DNA from: an uncultured Polyangiaceae bacterium
GTDB taxonomy: Bacteria > Myxococcota_A > Polyangia > Polyangiales > Houyiibacteriaceae
Reading direction: 5' to 3'
Assembly: GCA_947259605.1 (NCBI GenBank)
Contig: CAMYMX010000241.1
Location: forward strand, 1-6,038
DNA: 6,038 nucleotides
Shown piece after piece: positions 1 to 4,272 of the stretch; position 1 is the stretch's first letter, and every line of letters starts with the position of its first letter. The translations under genes were made by a program, and so were the position numbers. A model generated the notes under the pieces. It was not told the DNA's origin and did no database searches. It was given only the letters and a program-made list of their open reading frames with translations.

Positions 1-204
1 CCCCATCAAGCTCAGATATTCGAGGTATTTGTCGGTGATGAACGAGATCGGCAGGTCGAGGATGTCGAGCTCGTGCTTCCGGATCAGATGCAGGAGCAGG
101 TCCAACGGCCCCTCGAAATTGGGCAGCTCGATCCGGAAGTTCGGGTCCAGTGCCTCGGGCGCTTCTTGGGGCTCGGGCACCGGCATGGGGCTGGGCTCGC
201 TCAT
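1..204 (-). CDS. scpA: Segregation and condensation protein A, N-terminal part (runs off the left edge)
   Basis: This is the first 68 codons of ScpA, the kleisin subunit that joins SMC heads and, with ScpB, forms the bacterial condensin that compacts and separates chromosomes on the nucleoid. After a Pro/Glu-rich leader of about 20 residues, the read shows the family's N-terminal signature: an F-E-G-P-L-D-L-L-L-H-L-I-R block at about residues 30-42, then H-E-L-D-I-L-D-L-P-I-S at about 44-54 and I-T-D-K-Y-L-E-Y-L at about 56-64. In the family this helical region binds the SMC neck. The ATG at 204 is chosen because it opens the frame shortly before the conserved block; I see no good Shine-Dalgarno sequence. 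It lies 35 bases after the peroxiredoxin gene on the same strand, so co-transcription is likely. scpB would be expected beyond the left edge, but that cannot be seen. Confidence 0.93.
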   Translation of the reverse strand, partial: MSEPSPMPVPEPQEAPEALDPNFRIELPNFEGPLDLLLHLIRKHELDILDLPISFITDKYLEYLSLMG

Positions 205-239
205 CGCAGTGGAACCATGCGCTGGTACGCTCCCAGGTG

Positions 240-710
240 TCAATCGCTACGGGCTTCGTCGAGGGCTTCCATCACCGCTTCGACGTGCCCCTTCACTTTG
301 ACTTTGGGGAAGTGCTTGATGACTTTTCCGTCCGGTCCGATCAGCACGGTCGAGCGGATGATGCCCATCGACTTTTTGCCGTACATATTCTTTTCGCCCC
401 AGGCACCGTACTTCTCCAGCATCGAGCCGTCGGCGTCGCTGAGCAGTGGGAACTTCAGCTTGAATTTGTCAGCGAACTTACAGTGGGAGTCGATCGAGTC
501 CTTGCTGACGCCGACGACGACCGCATCGCGCGCCTTGATTTTGCGCAGCGCCGCGTTGAAGTCGTTGGCCTCGGTGGTGCAGCCCGGTGTGTTGTCGCGC
601 GGGTAGAAGTAGAGGATGACGTACTTGCCCGCGAGGTCCTTGAGGGCCAGCTTGCCTCCGGTGGACGAGGGCAGATTGAACGCAGGAGCCTTGCGGCCTT
701 CTTTGATCAT
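240..710 (-). CDS. bcp: Thiol peroxidase of the PrxQ/Bcp family, atypical cysteine spacing
   Basis: A cytoplasmic peroxiredoxin of 156 residues, the usual Bcp length, that reduces H2O2 and organic hydroperoxides using thioredoxin-type donors. The active site P-x3-T-P-G-C is at residues 37-44 with peroxidatic Cys44; the conserved Arg119 lies in I-I-R-S-T-V, and L-L-S-D-A-D-G is also typical. The common resolving Cys five residues after Cys44 is replaced by Asn49. The only other cysteine is Cys77, in the S-H-C-K-F helix, so it is the likely resolving residue, as in the minority of PrxQ enzymes with the second Cys in helix 3. An upstream in-frame GTG at 737 is rejected: it falls inside the predicted promoter spacer, and family members start near M-I-K-E-G. 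No clear Shine-Dalgarno sequence precedes the ATG. scpA follows 35 bases downstream; the phosphatase gene is divergent. Confidence 0.95.
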   Translation of the reverse strand: MIKEGRKAPAFNLPSSTGGKLALKDLAGKYVILYFYPRDNTPGCTTEANDFNAALRKIKARDAVVVGVSKDSIDSHCKFADKFKLKFPLLSDADGSMLEKYGAWGEKNMYGKKSMGIIRSTVLIGPDGKVIKHFPKVKVKGHVEAVMEALDEARSD

Positions 711-719
711 GGAGACCGC

Positions 720-747
720 TCTATTGCCGGTTTGCACCTGCTGTCAA
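720..747 (-). promoter_or_regulatory. Candidate sigma-70-type promoter of bcp (-scpA)
   Basis: Read on the minus strand there is a perfect -35 hexamer TTGACA (747-742), a 16-base spacer and an AATAGA -10-like hexamer (725-720); an 18-base spacer would give TAGAGC instead. Only nine bases separate the -10 from the ATG at 710, so transcription would start one to three bases before the codon. That fits the missing Shine-Dalgarno sequence and implies a nearly leaderless mRNA. The -35 is strong but the -10 matches only three of six positions. Confidence 0.45.
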
Positions 748-803
748 CGCCCCACGGTCTTCACGAACTTGGAAACCCGGCGAGACGCGCCCAAGATCGA
801 GGC

Positions 804-1481
804 ATGACCGCGCGAACTCTGATCGTGGGAGATGTCCATGGCTGCCGCGAGGAGCTCGAAGACCTGCTCGAAGAATCGGGCTGGGAGGACGGCGATGATT
901 TGGTTCTGGTCGGAGATTTGGTTGCCAAAGGTCCGGATTCCCTCGGGGTTCTCAGGCTCGTTCGAAAGCTCGGCGGGCGGGCGGTTCGCGGCAATCACGA
1001 CCAGCACTGCCTGAAATGGTGGGATGCGCGCCAGGCAGGCGACGATCCTCCGAAGCTCCGGCCGGCCCATCAGCGGGTGGCCGAGGAGCTCGAAGAGGAG
1101 GATTGGCGTTGGCTTGCCGGCCTTCCGCTGTGGCTCGAGCTGCCCGAGCACGACGCCCTCGTCGTTCACGCCGGGCTCGTGGTCGACTTGCCGCTGGAGG
1201 AGCAGGATCCCTACGACCTCATGAACATGCGGAGCATCCTGAAGGACGGGAGCGCATCGAGAAGCTACGAGGAGGGTACGCCCTGGGCCATGCTCTGGCC
1301 GGGTCCGAGGCTGGTGGTCTTCGGGCACGATGCGGTGCGCGGCCTTCAGAACCACCCTCATGCGGTCGGTCTCGACACCGGCTGCGTTTACGGCGGCTGG
1401 CTGACCGGCCTCTGGCTGCCCAGCCGAGACCTCGTCGCCGTGCCTGCGCGTGCAGCCCACGCCCAGCCCGGGAAAGATTGA
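804..1481 (+). CDS. ApaH-like metallophosphatase (ALPH-type PPP-family phosphoesterase)
   Basis: A 225-residue calcineurin-like phosphoesterase, predicted cytoplasmic, with every metal-site block in order: G-D-V-H-G at 9-13, G-D-L-V-A-K-G-P-D-S at 37-46, G-N-H-D at 63-66, V-H-A-G at 121-124, F-G-H-D at 173-176 and D-T-G-C-V-Y-G-G at 191-198. The closing D-T-G-C-x-x-G-G block and overall size match the ApaH group, whose known members split dinucleoside polyphosphates such as Ap4A and remove NDP-type caps from RNA. The second block reads V-A-K-G-P instead of V-D-R-G-P, the substitution typical of ApaH-like (ALPH) enzymes rather than classical ApaH. The ATG at 804 is followed at once by the conserved strand (T-L-I-V-G-D-V-H-G), so little upstream extension is possible; a GAGG lies almost against it. 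The frame is open further upstream only because it runs antisense through bcp. The Rieske gene follows within a few bases, so the two are probably one operon. The exact substrate is not predictable. Confidence 0.88.
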   Translation: MTARTLIVGDVHGCREELEDLLEESGWEDGDDLVLVGDLVAKGPDSLGVLRLVRKLGGRAVRGNHDQHCLKWWDARQAGDDPPKLRPAHQRVAEELEEEDWRWLAGLPLWLELPEHDALVVHAGLVVDLPLEEQDPYDLMNMRSILKDGSASRSYEEGTPWAMLWPGPRLVVFGHDAVRGLQNHPHAVGLDTGCVYGGWLTGLWLPSRDLVAVPARAAHAQPGKD

Positions 1482-1486
1482 GCGCG

Positions 1487-1843
1487 GTGGAAGTCTTCGT
1501 GTGCCGGCGAGAAGAGCTTCGGGAAGGCGAGGTTCGGACGACCCAGCTGGGCCTTGACGCCGACGGCATCCCGATCGCGGCCTTGTTGCTCATCGATGCG
1601 AACGGCGACGTCGTCGCCTACCGAAACCTGTGCCGGCACCTTCCAGTGCCCCTCGACGGCGGGACTGGGCAACTGCTCAGCGAGGACGGCGCGCACTTGA
1701 TCTGTGGAACGCACGGCGCGATGTACCGGCTCCTCGACGGGTACTGCGTCGACGGCCCGTGCGAGGGGCTTTCTCTTGAAGCGCTGCACGTACGCGAGGA
1801 CGGAGGCGAGCTCTACGTCTCCGACCTCGCCGAGCCTCGATAG
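1487..1843 (+). CDS. Small Rieske [2Fe-2S] domain protein
   Basis: A 118-residue stand-alone Rieske protein, predicted to be a soluble electron carrier or accessory ferredoxin. The cluster ligands are visible: Cys49-x-His51 and Cys73-x2-His76, in N-L-C-R-H and C-G-T-H-G-A. The spacing between the two pairs is 21 residues, longer than in typical oxygenase ferredoxins. The following D-G-x-C-x-x-G-P-C-x-G-x-x-L stretch (about 84-95) belongs to a widespread proteobacterial subfamily with the C-x-T-H-G-A box. The GTG at 1487 is preferred because a GGGAAAG purine tract lies about ten bases upstream. A TTG at 1478 is in frame and overlaps the phosphatase stop as TTGA, which would add three residues and give translational coupling. 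No signal peptide or membrane helix is seen. Its redox partner is unknown; being next to the phosphatase may be only operon packing. Confidence 0.85.
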   Translation: MEVFVCRREELREGEVRTTQLGLDADGIPIAALLLIDANGDVVAYRNLCRHLPVPLDGGTGQLLSEDGAHLICGTHGAMYRLLDGYCVDGPCEGLSLEALHVREDGGELYVSDLAEPR

Positions 1844-1872
1844 CGGGAAACAGGCGGCTTTCGAGCACAAAT

Positions 1873-1901
1873 TTGAGTGACCGGGCGGTGGCGGCTATCG
1901 T
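1873..1901 (+). promoter_or_regulatory. Candidate sigma-70-type promoter of the lipoprotein gene
   Basis: TTGAGT (1873-1878), a 17-base spacer and TATCGT (1896-1901) each match four of six consensus bases at ideal spacing. The predicted start near 1908 would leave a leader of about 19 bases containing the GGGGGG ribosome site at 1915-1920, six bases before the ATG at 1927. The site lies in the 83-base gap after the Rieske gene, where I see no terminator. Confidence 0.4.
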
Positions 1902-1926
1902 GGTGGATTCATTTGGGGGGAAATAT

Positions 1927-2643
1927 ATGCGTAAGTACGCTTGGTTGATTTTGAGCATGGGTTTGACCTTCGGCCTCGTTGGCTGTGGGGATGATGGGAA
2001 CACCGGTAGCGGCGGCAGCGGCGGCAGCGGCGGCAGCGGTGGCTCGGGCGGCGGCACCGCCACCGTAAGTGGCATCGTGTACCAGACTGATGACGCCGAC
2101 GGGATACCATTCCAAGGCGCCACCGTTTCGGTTGTTGGCGGTGCATCAGCGACGAGCGGCGTCGGTGGTGTGTTCTCGCTCCAGGCAGCGGTCGGGGTGG
2201 CTACCGTGGTTGTGAGCGCGGATGGTCACTGGGGTGAGCTTCAGGTTGGCGAGGTGCCCGCAGCGGGGCTCGCCGACCTCGAACCCGAAGTCATTCCCGA
2301 CGCGATGGTCGATGATATCGCGCTCGCACTGGCGGAAACCATCGATGACGCACAGGGCATCGTCGCCGTGGAATTCGAGAACCCGGTTGCCGGCAACTCC
2401 GCGGACGTCGGGATCAACTACGGCTTTGCCTTCGTGTTCAATGCCGATGACGAGCCGGTTCTCGGCACCGAGCTGCTCGCAGGCGGCGGCAACGAGGTCA
2501 TCTTCGTCAACGTCGATGTCGGCGCTGACTCCATGCCCACCGCAAAGAACGCCAGTGATGCCGACTGCGCGACGGATGTCCCGGCCGCTGCCAATCCTAC
2601 ACAGCGGAAGGTGATCACGTTGGTGCCCATGAACTGCCCTTAG
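1927..2643 (+). CDS. Secreted lipoprotein with Ser-Gly-Gly spacer and a carboxypeptidase-regulatory-like beta domain
   Basis: A 238-residue predicted lipoprotein of unknown function. Residues 1-20 form a type II signal peptide: Arg2-Lys3, a hydrophobic core, and lipobox L-V-G-C with the lipidated Cys20. Next come G-D-D and a flexible spacer of five Ser-Gly-Gly units (28-42). Residues about 44-106 look like a carboxypeptidase-regulatory-like/PEGA-type beta-sandwich (T-V-S-G-I-V-Y, G-A-T-V-S-V, G-V-F-S-L, V-V-V-S-A-D-G). The remainder (about 107-238) is acidic and unrecognised; it holds Cys214 and Cys237, which could form a disulphide. The ATG at 1927 is chosen over an earlier frame opening at 1873 because it starts the signal peptide and follows a GGGGGG ribosome site by six bases. 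Gly at +2 after the Cys would suggest outer-membrane sorting under the E. coli rule, which may not apply here. It looks monocistronic, with its own promoter and terminator. Confidence 0.85.
   Translation: MRKYAWLILSMGLTFGLVGCGDDGNTGSGGSGGSGGSGGSGGGTATVSGIVYQTDDADGIPFQGATVSVVGGASATSGVGGVFSLQAAVGVATVVVSADGHWGELQVGEVPAAGLADLEPEVIPDAMVDDIALALAETIDDAQGIVAVEFENPVAGNSADVGINYGFAFVFNADDEPVLGTELLAGGGNEVIFVNVDVGADSMPTAKNASDADCATDVPAAANPTQRKVITLVPMNCP
2008..2052 (+). repeat. Nine-base tandem repeat coding the Ser-Gly-Gly spacer
   Basis: Five in-frame nine-base units, each coding Ser-Gly-Gly. The first three are identical (AGCGGCGGC); the fourth has GGT and the fifth begins TCG. Identical neighbouring units make length change by slippage easy without a frameshift, which is typical of the spacers behind lipoboxes in myxobacterial surface lipoproteins. 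Confidence 0.85.
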
Positions 2644-2671
2644 CGCCCGGTTTCGTGACGTGACATGAAGG

Positions 2672-2705
2672 ACGGGCTGGCGACGATGTCGTCAGCCCGT
2701 TTTTT
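2672..2705 (+). terminator. Rho-independent terminator of the lipoprotein gene
   Basis: A 13-base-pair stem (2672-2684 with 2688-2700, containing one G-U pair) closes a three-base GAT loop and runs into TTTTTT (2700-2705) followed by C. It lies 28 bases after the lipoprotein stop. It works in the plus direction only: the other side has no matching T tract. The stop codon of the convergent map gene (2692-2694) lies within its right arm. Confidence 0.9.
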
Positions 2706-3549
2706 CTTGCCGGGCGGTCCACGCGGCGGGCGAGGAAAGCGGACCGATATCGGCCCAGGGCTTGTCCTCGGAGTGGCGAACGATGTTCTTGCGGGCCGTG
2801 AGCACCTCGACGCCGTCCCGGGTCACCAAGACCGTGTGCTCGAATTGTGCCGAAAGGGACCGGTCCATCGTCAGCACCGTCCACTCGTCGTCCATCACCT
2901 CGGTCTGGTAGCCGCCGATGTTGATCATCGGTTCAATGGTGAAGACCATGCCGGCCTTCAAGCGCTTGTCTTTGCCCCGTCGGCCGAAGTGCGGGATCTG
3001 CGGCGGCATGTGGAACTCACGGCCGACGCCGTGTCCGACGTAGTCCCGAACGACCGAGCAGCCCTTGCCCTCGGCATACTCCTGAATCGCGGCGCCGATG
3101 TCGCCGATGCGATTGCCGTGTTTCACTTCCGCGATGCCGCGCTCGAGGCAGCGGCGCGCGGTCTCCACGACCAGAATCGCTTCGTCGCTCGGCTCGCCTA
3201 TGTAGAACGTCACGCTCGTGTCCCCGTGATAGCCGTGCTCCCTCGGCAGGTACGTCGTGACATCGACATTGACGATGTCGCCGTCGGCGAGAACCTGGTC
3301 CCCTGGGATCCCATGGCAGACGCAGTCGTTGACGCTGGTGCAGACGCTCTTGGGAAAGCCCTTGTAGTCGAGCGGAGACGGATACGCGTCGCGAGAGACG
3401 ATGTATTCGTGGACGAAGCGGTCGATCTCGTCGGTGGCGATGCCCGGGCGGATCATCTCGCCCACCGCGGTCAGGCAGTCAGCCGCGAGTTGGCAGGACC
3501 GCCGCATGTCCTGAAGCATGCGCGGCGTCATGAGCTCGATGGCAGACAA
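2692..3549 (-). CDS. map: Type I methionine aminopeptidase
   Basis: A 285-residue cytoplasmic metallopeptidase that removes the initiator Met from new proteins after deformylase action. All five dinuclear metal ligands are present: Asp96 (V-N-V-D-V-T), Asp110 (H-G-D-T-S), His173 (G-H-G-V-G), Glu206 (F-T-I-E-P) and Glu237 (Q-F-E-H-T), plus the substrate-site His79 (C-H-G-I-P). I start it at the TTG at 3549: a GAGGAA ribosome site (3559-3554) lies just upstream, and the resulting M-S-A-I-E-L fits the family N-terminus. Later ATG 3531 and earlier ATG 3597 lack such a site. The loop before the second Asp ligand is about three residues longer than in the E. coli enzyme, and a C-terminal tail of about 20 residues follows the conserved core. 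The gene stands alone, divergent from the small membrane protein gene and convergent with the lipoprotein gene, whose terminator its last codons overlap. Confidence 0.97.
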   Translation of the reverse strand: MSAIELMTPRMLQDMRRSCQLAADCLTAVGEMIRPGIATDEIDRFVHEYIVSRDAYPSPLDYKGFPKSVCTSVNDCVCHGIPGDQVLADGDIVNVDVTTYLPREHGYHGDTSVTFYIGEPSDEAILVVETARRCLERGIAEVKHGNRIGDIGAAIQEYAEGKGCSVVRDYVGHGVGREFHMPPQIPHFGRRGKDKRLKAGMVFTIEPMINIGGYQTEVMDDEWTVLTMDRSLSAQFEHTVLVTRDGVEVLTARKNIVRHSEDKPWADIGPLSSPAAWTARQEKTG

Positions 3550-3553
3550 TGGA

Positions 3554-3559
3554 TTCCTC
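3554..3559 (-). promoter_or_regulatory. Ribosome binding site that decides the map start (TTG)
   Basis: Minus-strand GAGGAA ends four bases before the TTG at 3549 (GAGG is six bases away). Neither in-frame ATG alternative, at 3531 or 3597, has a purine-rich site at the right distance. Confidence 0.6.
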
Positions 3560-3630
3560 AACCGAAAGGACGTACAGCGTGTAGGACAGGGCCGCAAATT
3601 GTCGAGCGAACGCGCCTTCTTGCCGCTGGT

Positions 3631-3659
3631 TTGACCCTTCGCTGGGATGGCACTAGATA
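3631..3659 (+). promoter_or_regulatory. Candidate promoter of the small membrane protein gene; possibly shared with map
   Basis: TTGACC (3631-3636, five of six), a 17-base spacer and TAGATA (3654-3659, three of six) point toward the gene at 3690 and give a leader of about 25 bases. On the minus strand the same hexamer reads TATCTA, and a weak -35-like CCTTGA lies 16 bases upstream (3681-3676), so map could fire from an overlapping divergent promoter with a leader of about 100 bases. The map half is much weaker. Confidence 0.4.
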
Positions 3660-3689
3660 GCCGCTCCGAGAGGGTTCAAGGCTTTTTTG

Positions 3690-3923
3690 ATGCCAGACAC
3701 GTACAACAACGTCCCCATGAGCGACTCGATGGCCGAACGCACGGTGAAGGAAGATGCGTTTTGGACGGGCCCTAAGCTCATCCTCCTGAGCTTCGCGACC
3801 CTTGCGGTCGCTTTCGCGCTCCTCTGGTCGATGGCTGAAGGCATCATCGGACCGACCCAGCACGACGCGGATTACGGCCACGAGCAGCATCTCCTTCAGC
3901 GCGGCGGCGGCCCGCTCGACTGA
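3690..3923 (+). CDS. Small single-helix membrane protein, function unknown
   Basis: I do not recognise this 77-residue protein. It has a polar N-terminus of about 28 residues, one membrane helix at about 29-49 (Lys29, then a Leu/Ala/Phe-rich stretch ending W-S-M-A-E), then a short hydrophilic tail with His58, His64 and His67 and a Gly-rich end. With more positive charge before the helix (Arg17, Lys20, Lys29), an N-in orientation is plausible. The ATG at 3690 has an AAGG eight bases upstream; a TTG directly in front is less likely, and ATG 3717 is an alternative that removes nine residues. A fair promoter precedes it and the hydrophobic segment is coherent, so it is probably real. It ends only ten bases from the convergent acidic gene. 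Tail-anchored-like partners of respiratory or envelope complexes have such architecture, but nothing here fixes a role. Confidence 0.6.
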   Translation: MPDTYNNVPMSDSMAERTVKEDAFWTGPKLILLSFATLAVAFALLWSMAEGIIGPTQHDADYGHEQHLLQRGGGPLD

Positions 3924-3933
3924 GCCTGCTTAT

Positions 3934-4116
3934 CTAGAAGTCGAAATCGAGCTCCTTCGGCTCGTCGTCGTTCTTGAGCGAGTCGTCTTCCCCGGGTTCG
4001 AAGGTGGCTTCGGAATAGAGATCGTCCAAAGACCATCCGGCCTTGTGGTGGCGGCGCAACTCTTCGCGCTCGAACTCAGCCATGTTCTGATAGTTCTTCG
4101 GTCCTCTAGGGCGCAT
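3934..4116 (-). CDS. Acidic 60-residue small protein, function unknown
   Basis: I do not recognise a named family. The 60-residue product has a short basic start (Arg2, Arg4, Lys7), a probable amphipathic helix around residues 11-25 rich in Glu and Arg, a W-S-L-D-D-L-Y motif at 28-34, and a strongly acidic tail: 13 Asp/Glu against two Lys in residues 31-60, ending L-D-F-D-F. There is no signal peptide or membrane helix and no cysteine. Evidence that it is real: an excellent ribosome site (GGAGG at 4125-4121, four bases before the ATG), codons with mostly G/C third positions, and an even, structured composition unlike the basic, Ser/Arg/Thr-rich alternative frame on the same strand. It is divergent from parA, about 150 bases away, and convergent with the small membrane protein gene. 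The Phe-ended acidic tail could be a docking tail, which is speculation. Confidence 0.65.
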   Translation of the reverse strand: MRPRGPKNYQNMAEFEREELRRHHKAGWSLDDLYSEATFEPGEDDSLKNDDEPKELDFDF

Positions 4117-4268
4117 GTCCCCTCCCTTTTCGCCAACTCGCCAGCCGTAAACTGGTATGGCAAATGACTACTTTATCCTACATCTGGGCACACCCTACCC
4201 AGCGTGATCGAGATGGCAAAAAAACAGACGAGATTGAAACCATGGACCTGCGCTGGTAGACGCAGTCC
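4117..4268. other. Divergent intergenic region between the acidic small gene and parA
   Basis: A 152-base stretch that is more AT-rich than its surroundings and must hold both divergent promoters. Possible elements are TATCCT (4174-4179) as a plus-strand -10, without a matching -35, and a short inverted repeat CTGGG/CCCAG (4184-4188 and 4198-4202). I find no parS-like 16-mer (TGTTTCACGTGAAACA type) here. A seven-A run lies at 4218-4224 inside a short upstream ORF described separately. Confidence 0.4.
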
Positions 4269-4272
4269 ATGA
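4213..4272 (+). CDS. Possible 19-codon upstream ORF overlapping the parA start (ATGA)
   Basis: ATG at 4213 opens a frame coding the basic 19-residue peptide M-A-K-K-Q-T-R-L-K-P-W-T-C-A-G-R-R-S-P and stops at TGA 4270-4272, overlapping the parA ATG (4269-4271) in an ATGA junction. Such junctions often couple translation of neighbouring genes. The ORF has only a poor Shine-Dalgarno sequence (GATCGAG), and at this length it could be chance. A second, five-codon ORF (4242-4259) lies inside it in the parA frame. Listed because parA itself lacks a ribosome site. Confidence 0.25.
   Translation: MAKKQTRLKPWTCAGRRSP
4241..4271 (+). promoter_or_regulatory. Hairpin covering the parA start codon
   Basis: Bases 4241-4246 plus 4248-4252 pair with 4261-4271: eleven base pairs with a single bulged C (4247) and an eight-base loop. 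The whole parA ATG (4269-4271) is in the right arm, paired with a CAT at 4241-4243. No purine-rich ribosome site is visible upstream of the ATG. The pairing is read directly; any control of parA translation is inference. Confidence 0.4.

Noticed and set aside
150..803. In-frame upstream extension of the phosphatase frame (to 443 residues)
   Set aside because: It runs antisense through bcp and adds no family similarity; the conserved metal site begins right after the ATG at 804.
744..1460. Long minus-strand ORF opposite the phosphatase
   Set aside because: It is the mirror frame of a GC-rich gene with clear catalytic motifs on the other strand; its product shows no domain.
2650..2670. Possible parS-like site (TTTCGTGACGTGACATGA)
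   Set aside because: It contains short matches but not the palindromic TGTTTCACGTGAAACA pattern; no convincing parS was found elsewhere in the window.
2665..3660. 331-residue plus-strand ORF opposite map
   Set aside because: It is the antisense shadow of map; it even starts within the terminator and has no recognisable motif.
3930..4163. 77-residue minus-strand ORF in another frame over the acidic small gene
   Set aside because: It is Ser/Thr/Arg-rich with low-complexity repeats, typical of an out-of-frame read; the 3934-4116 frame has the good ribosome site.
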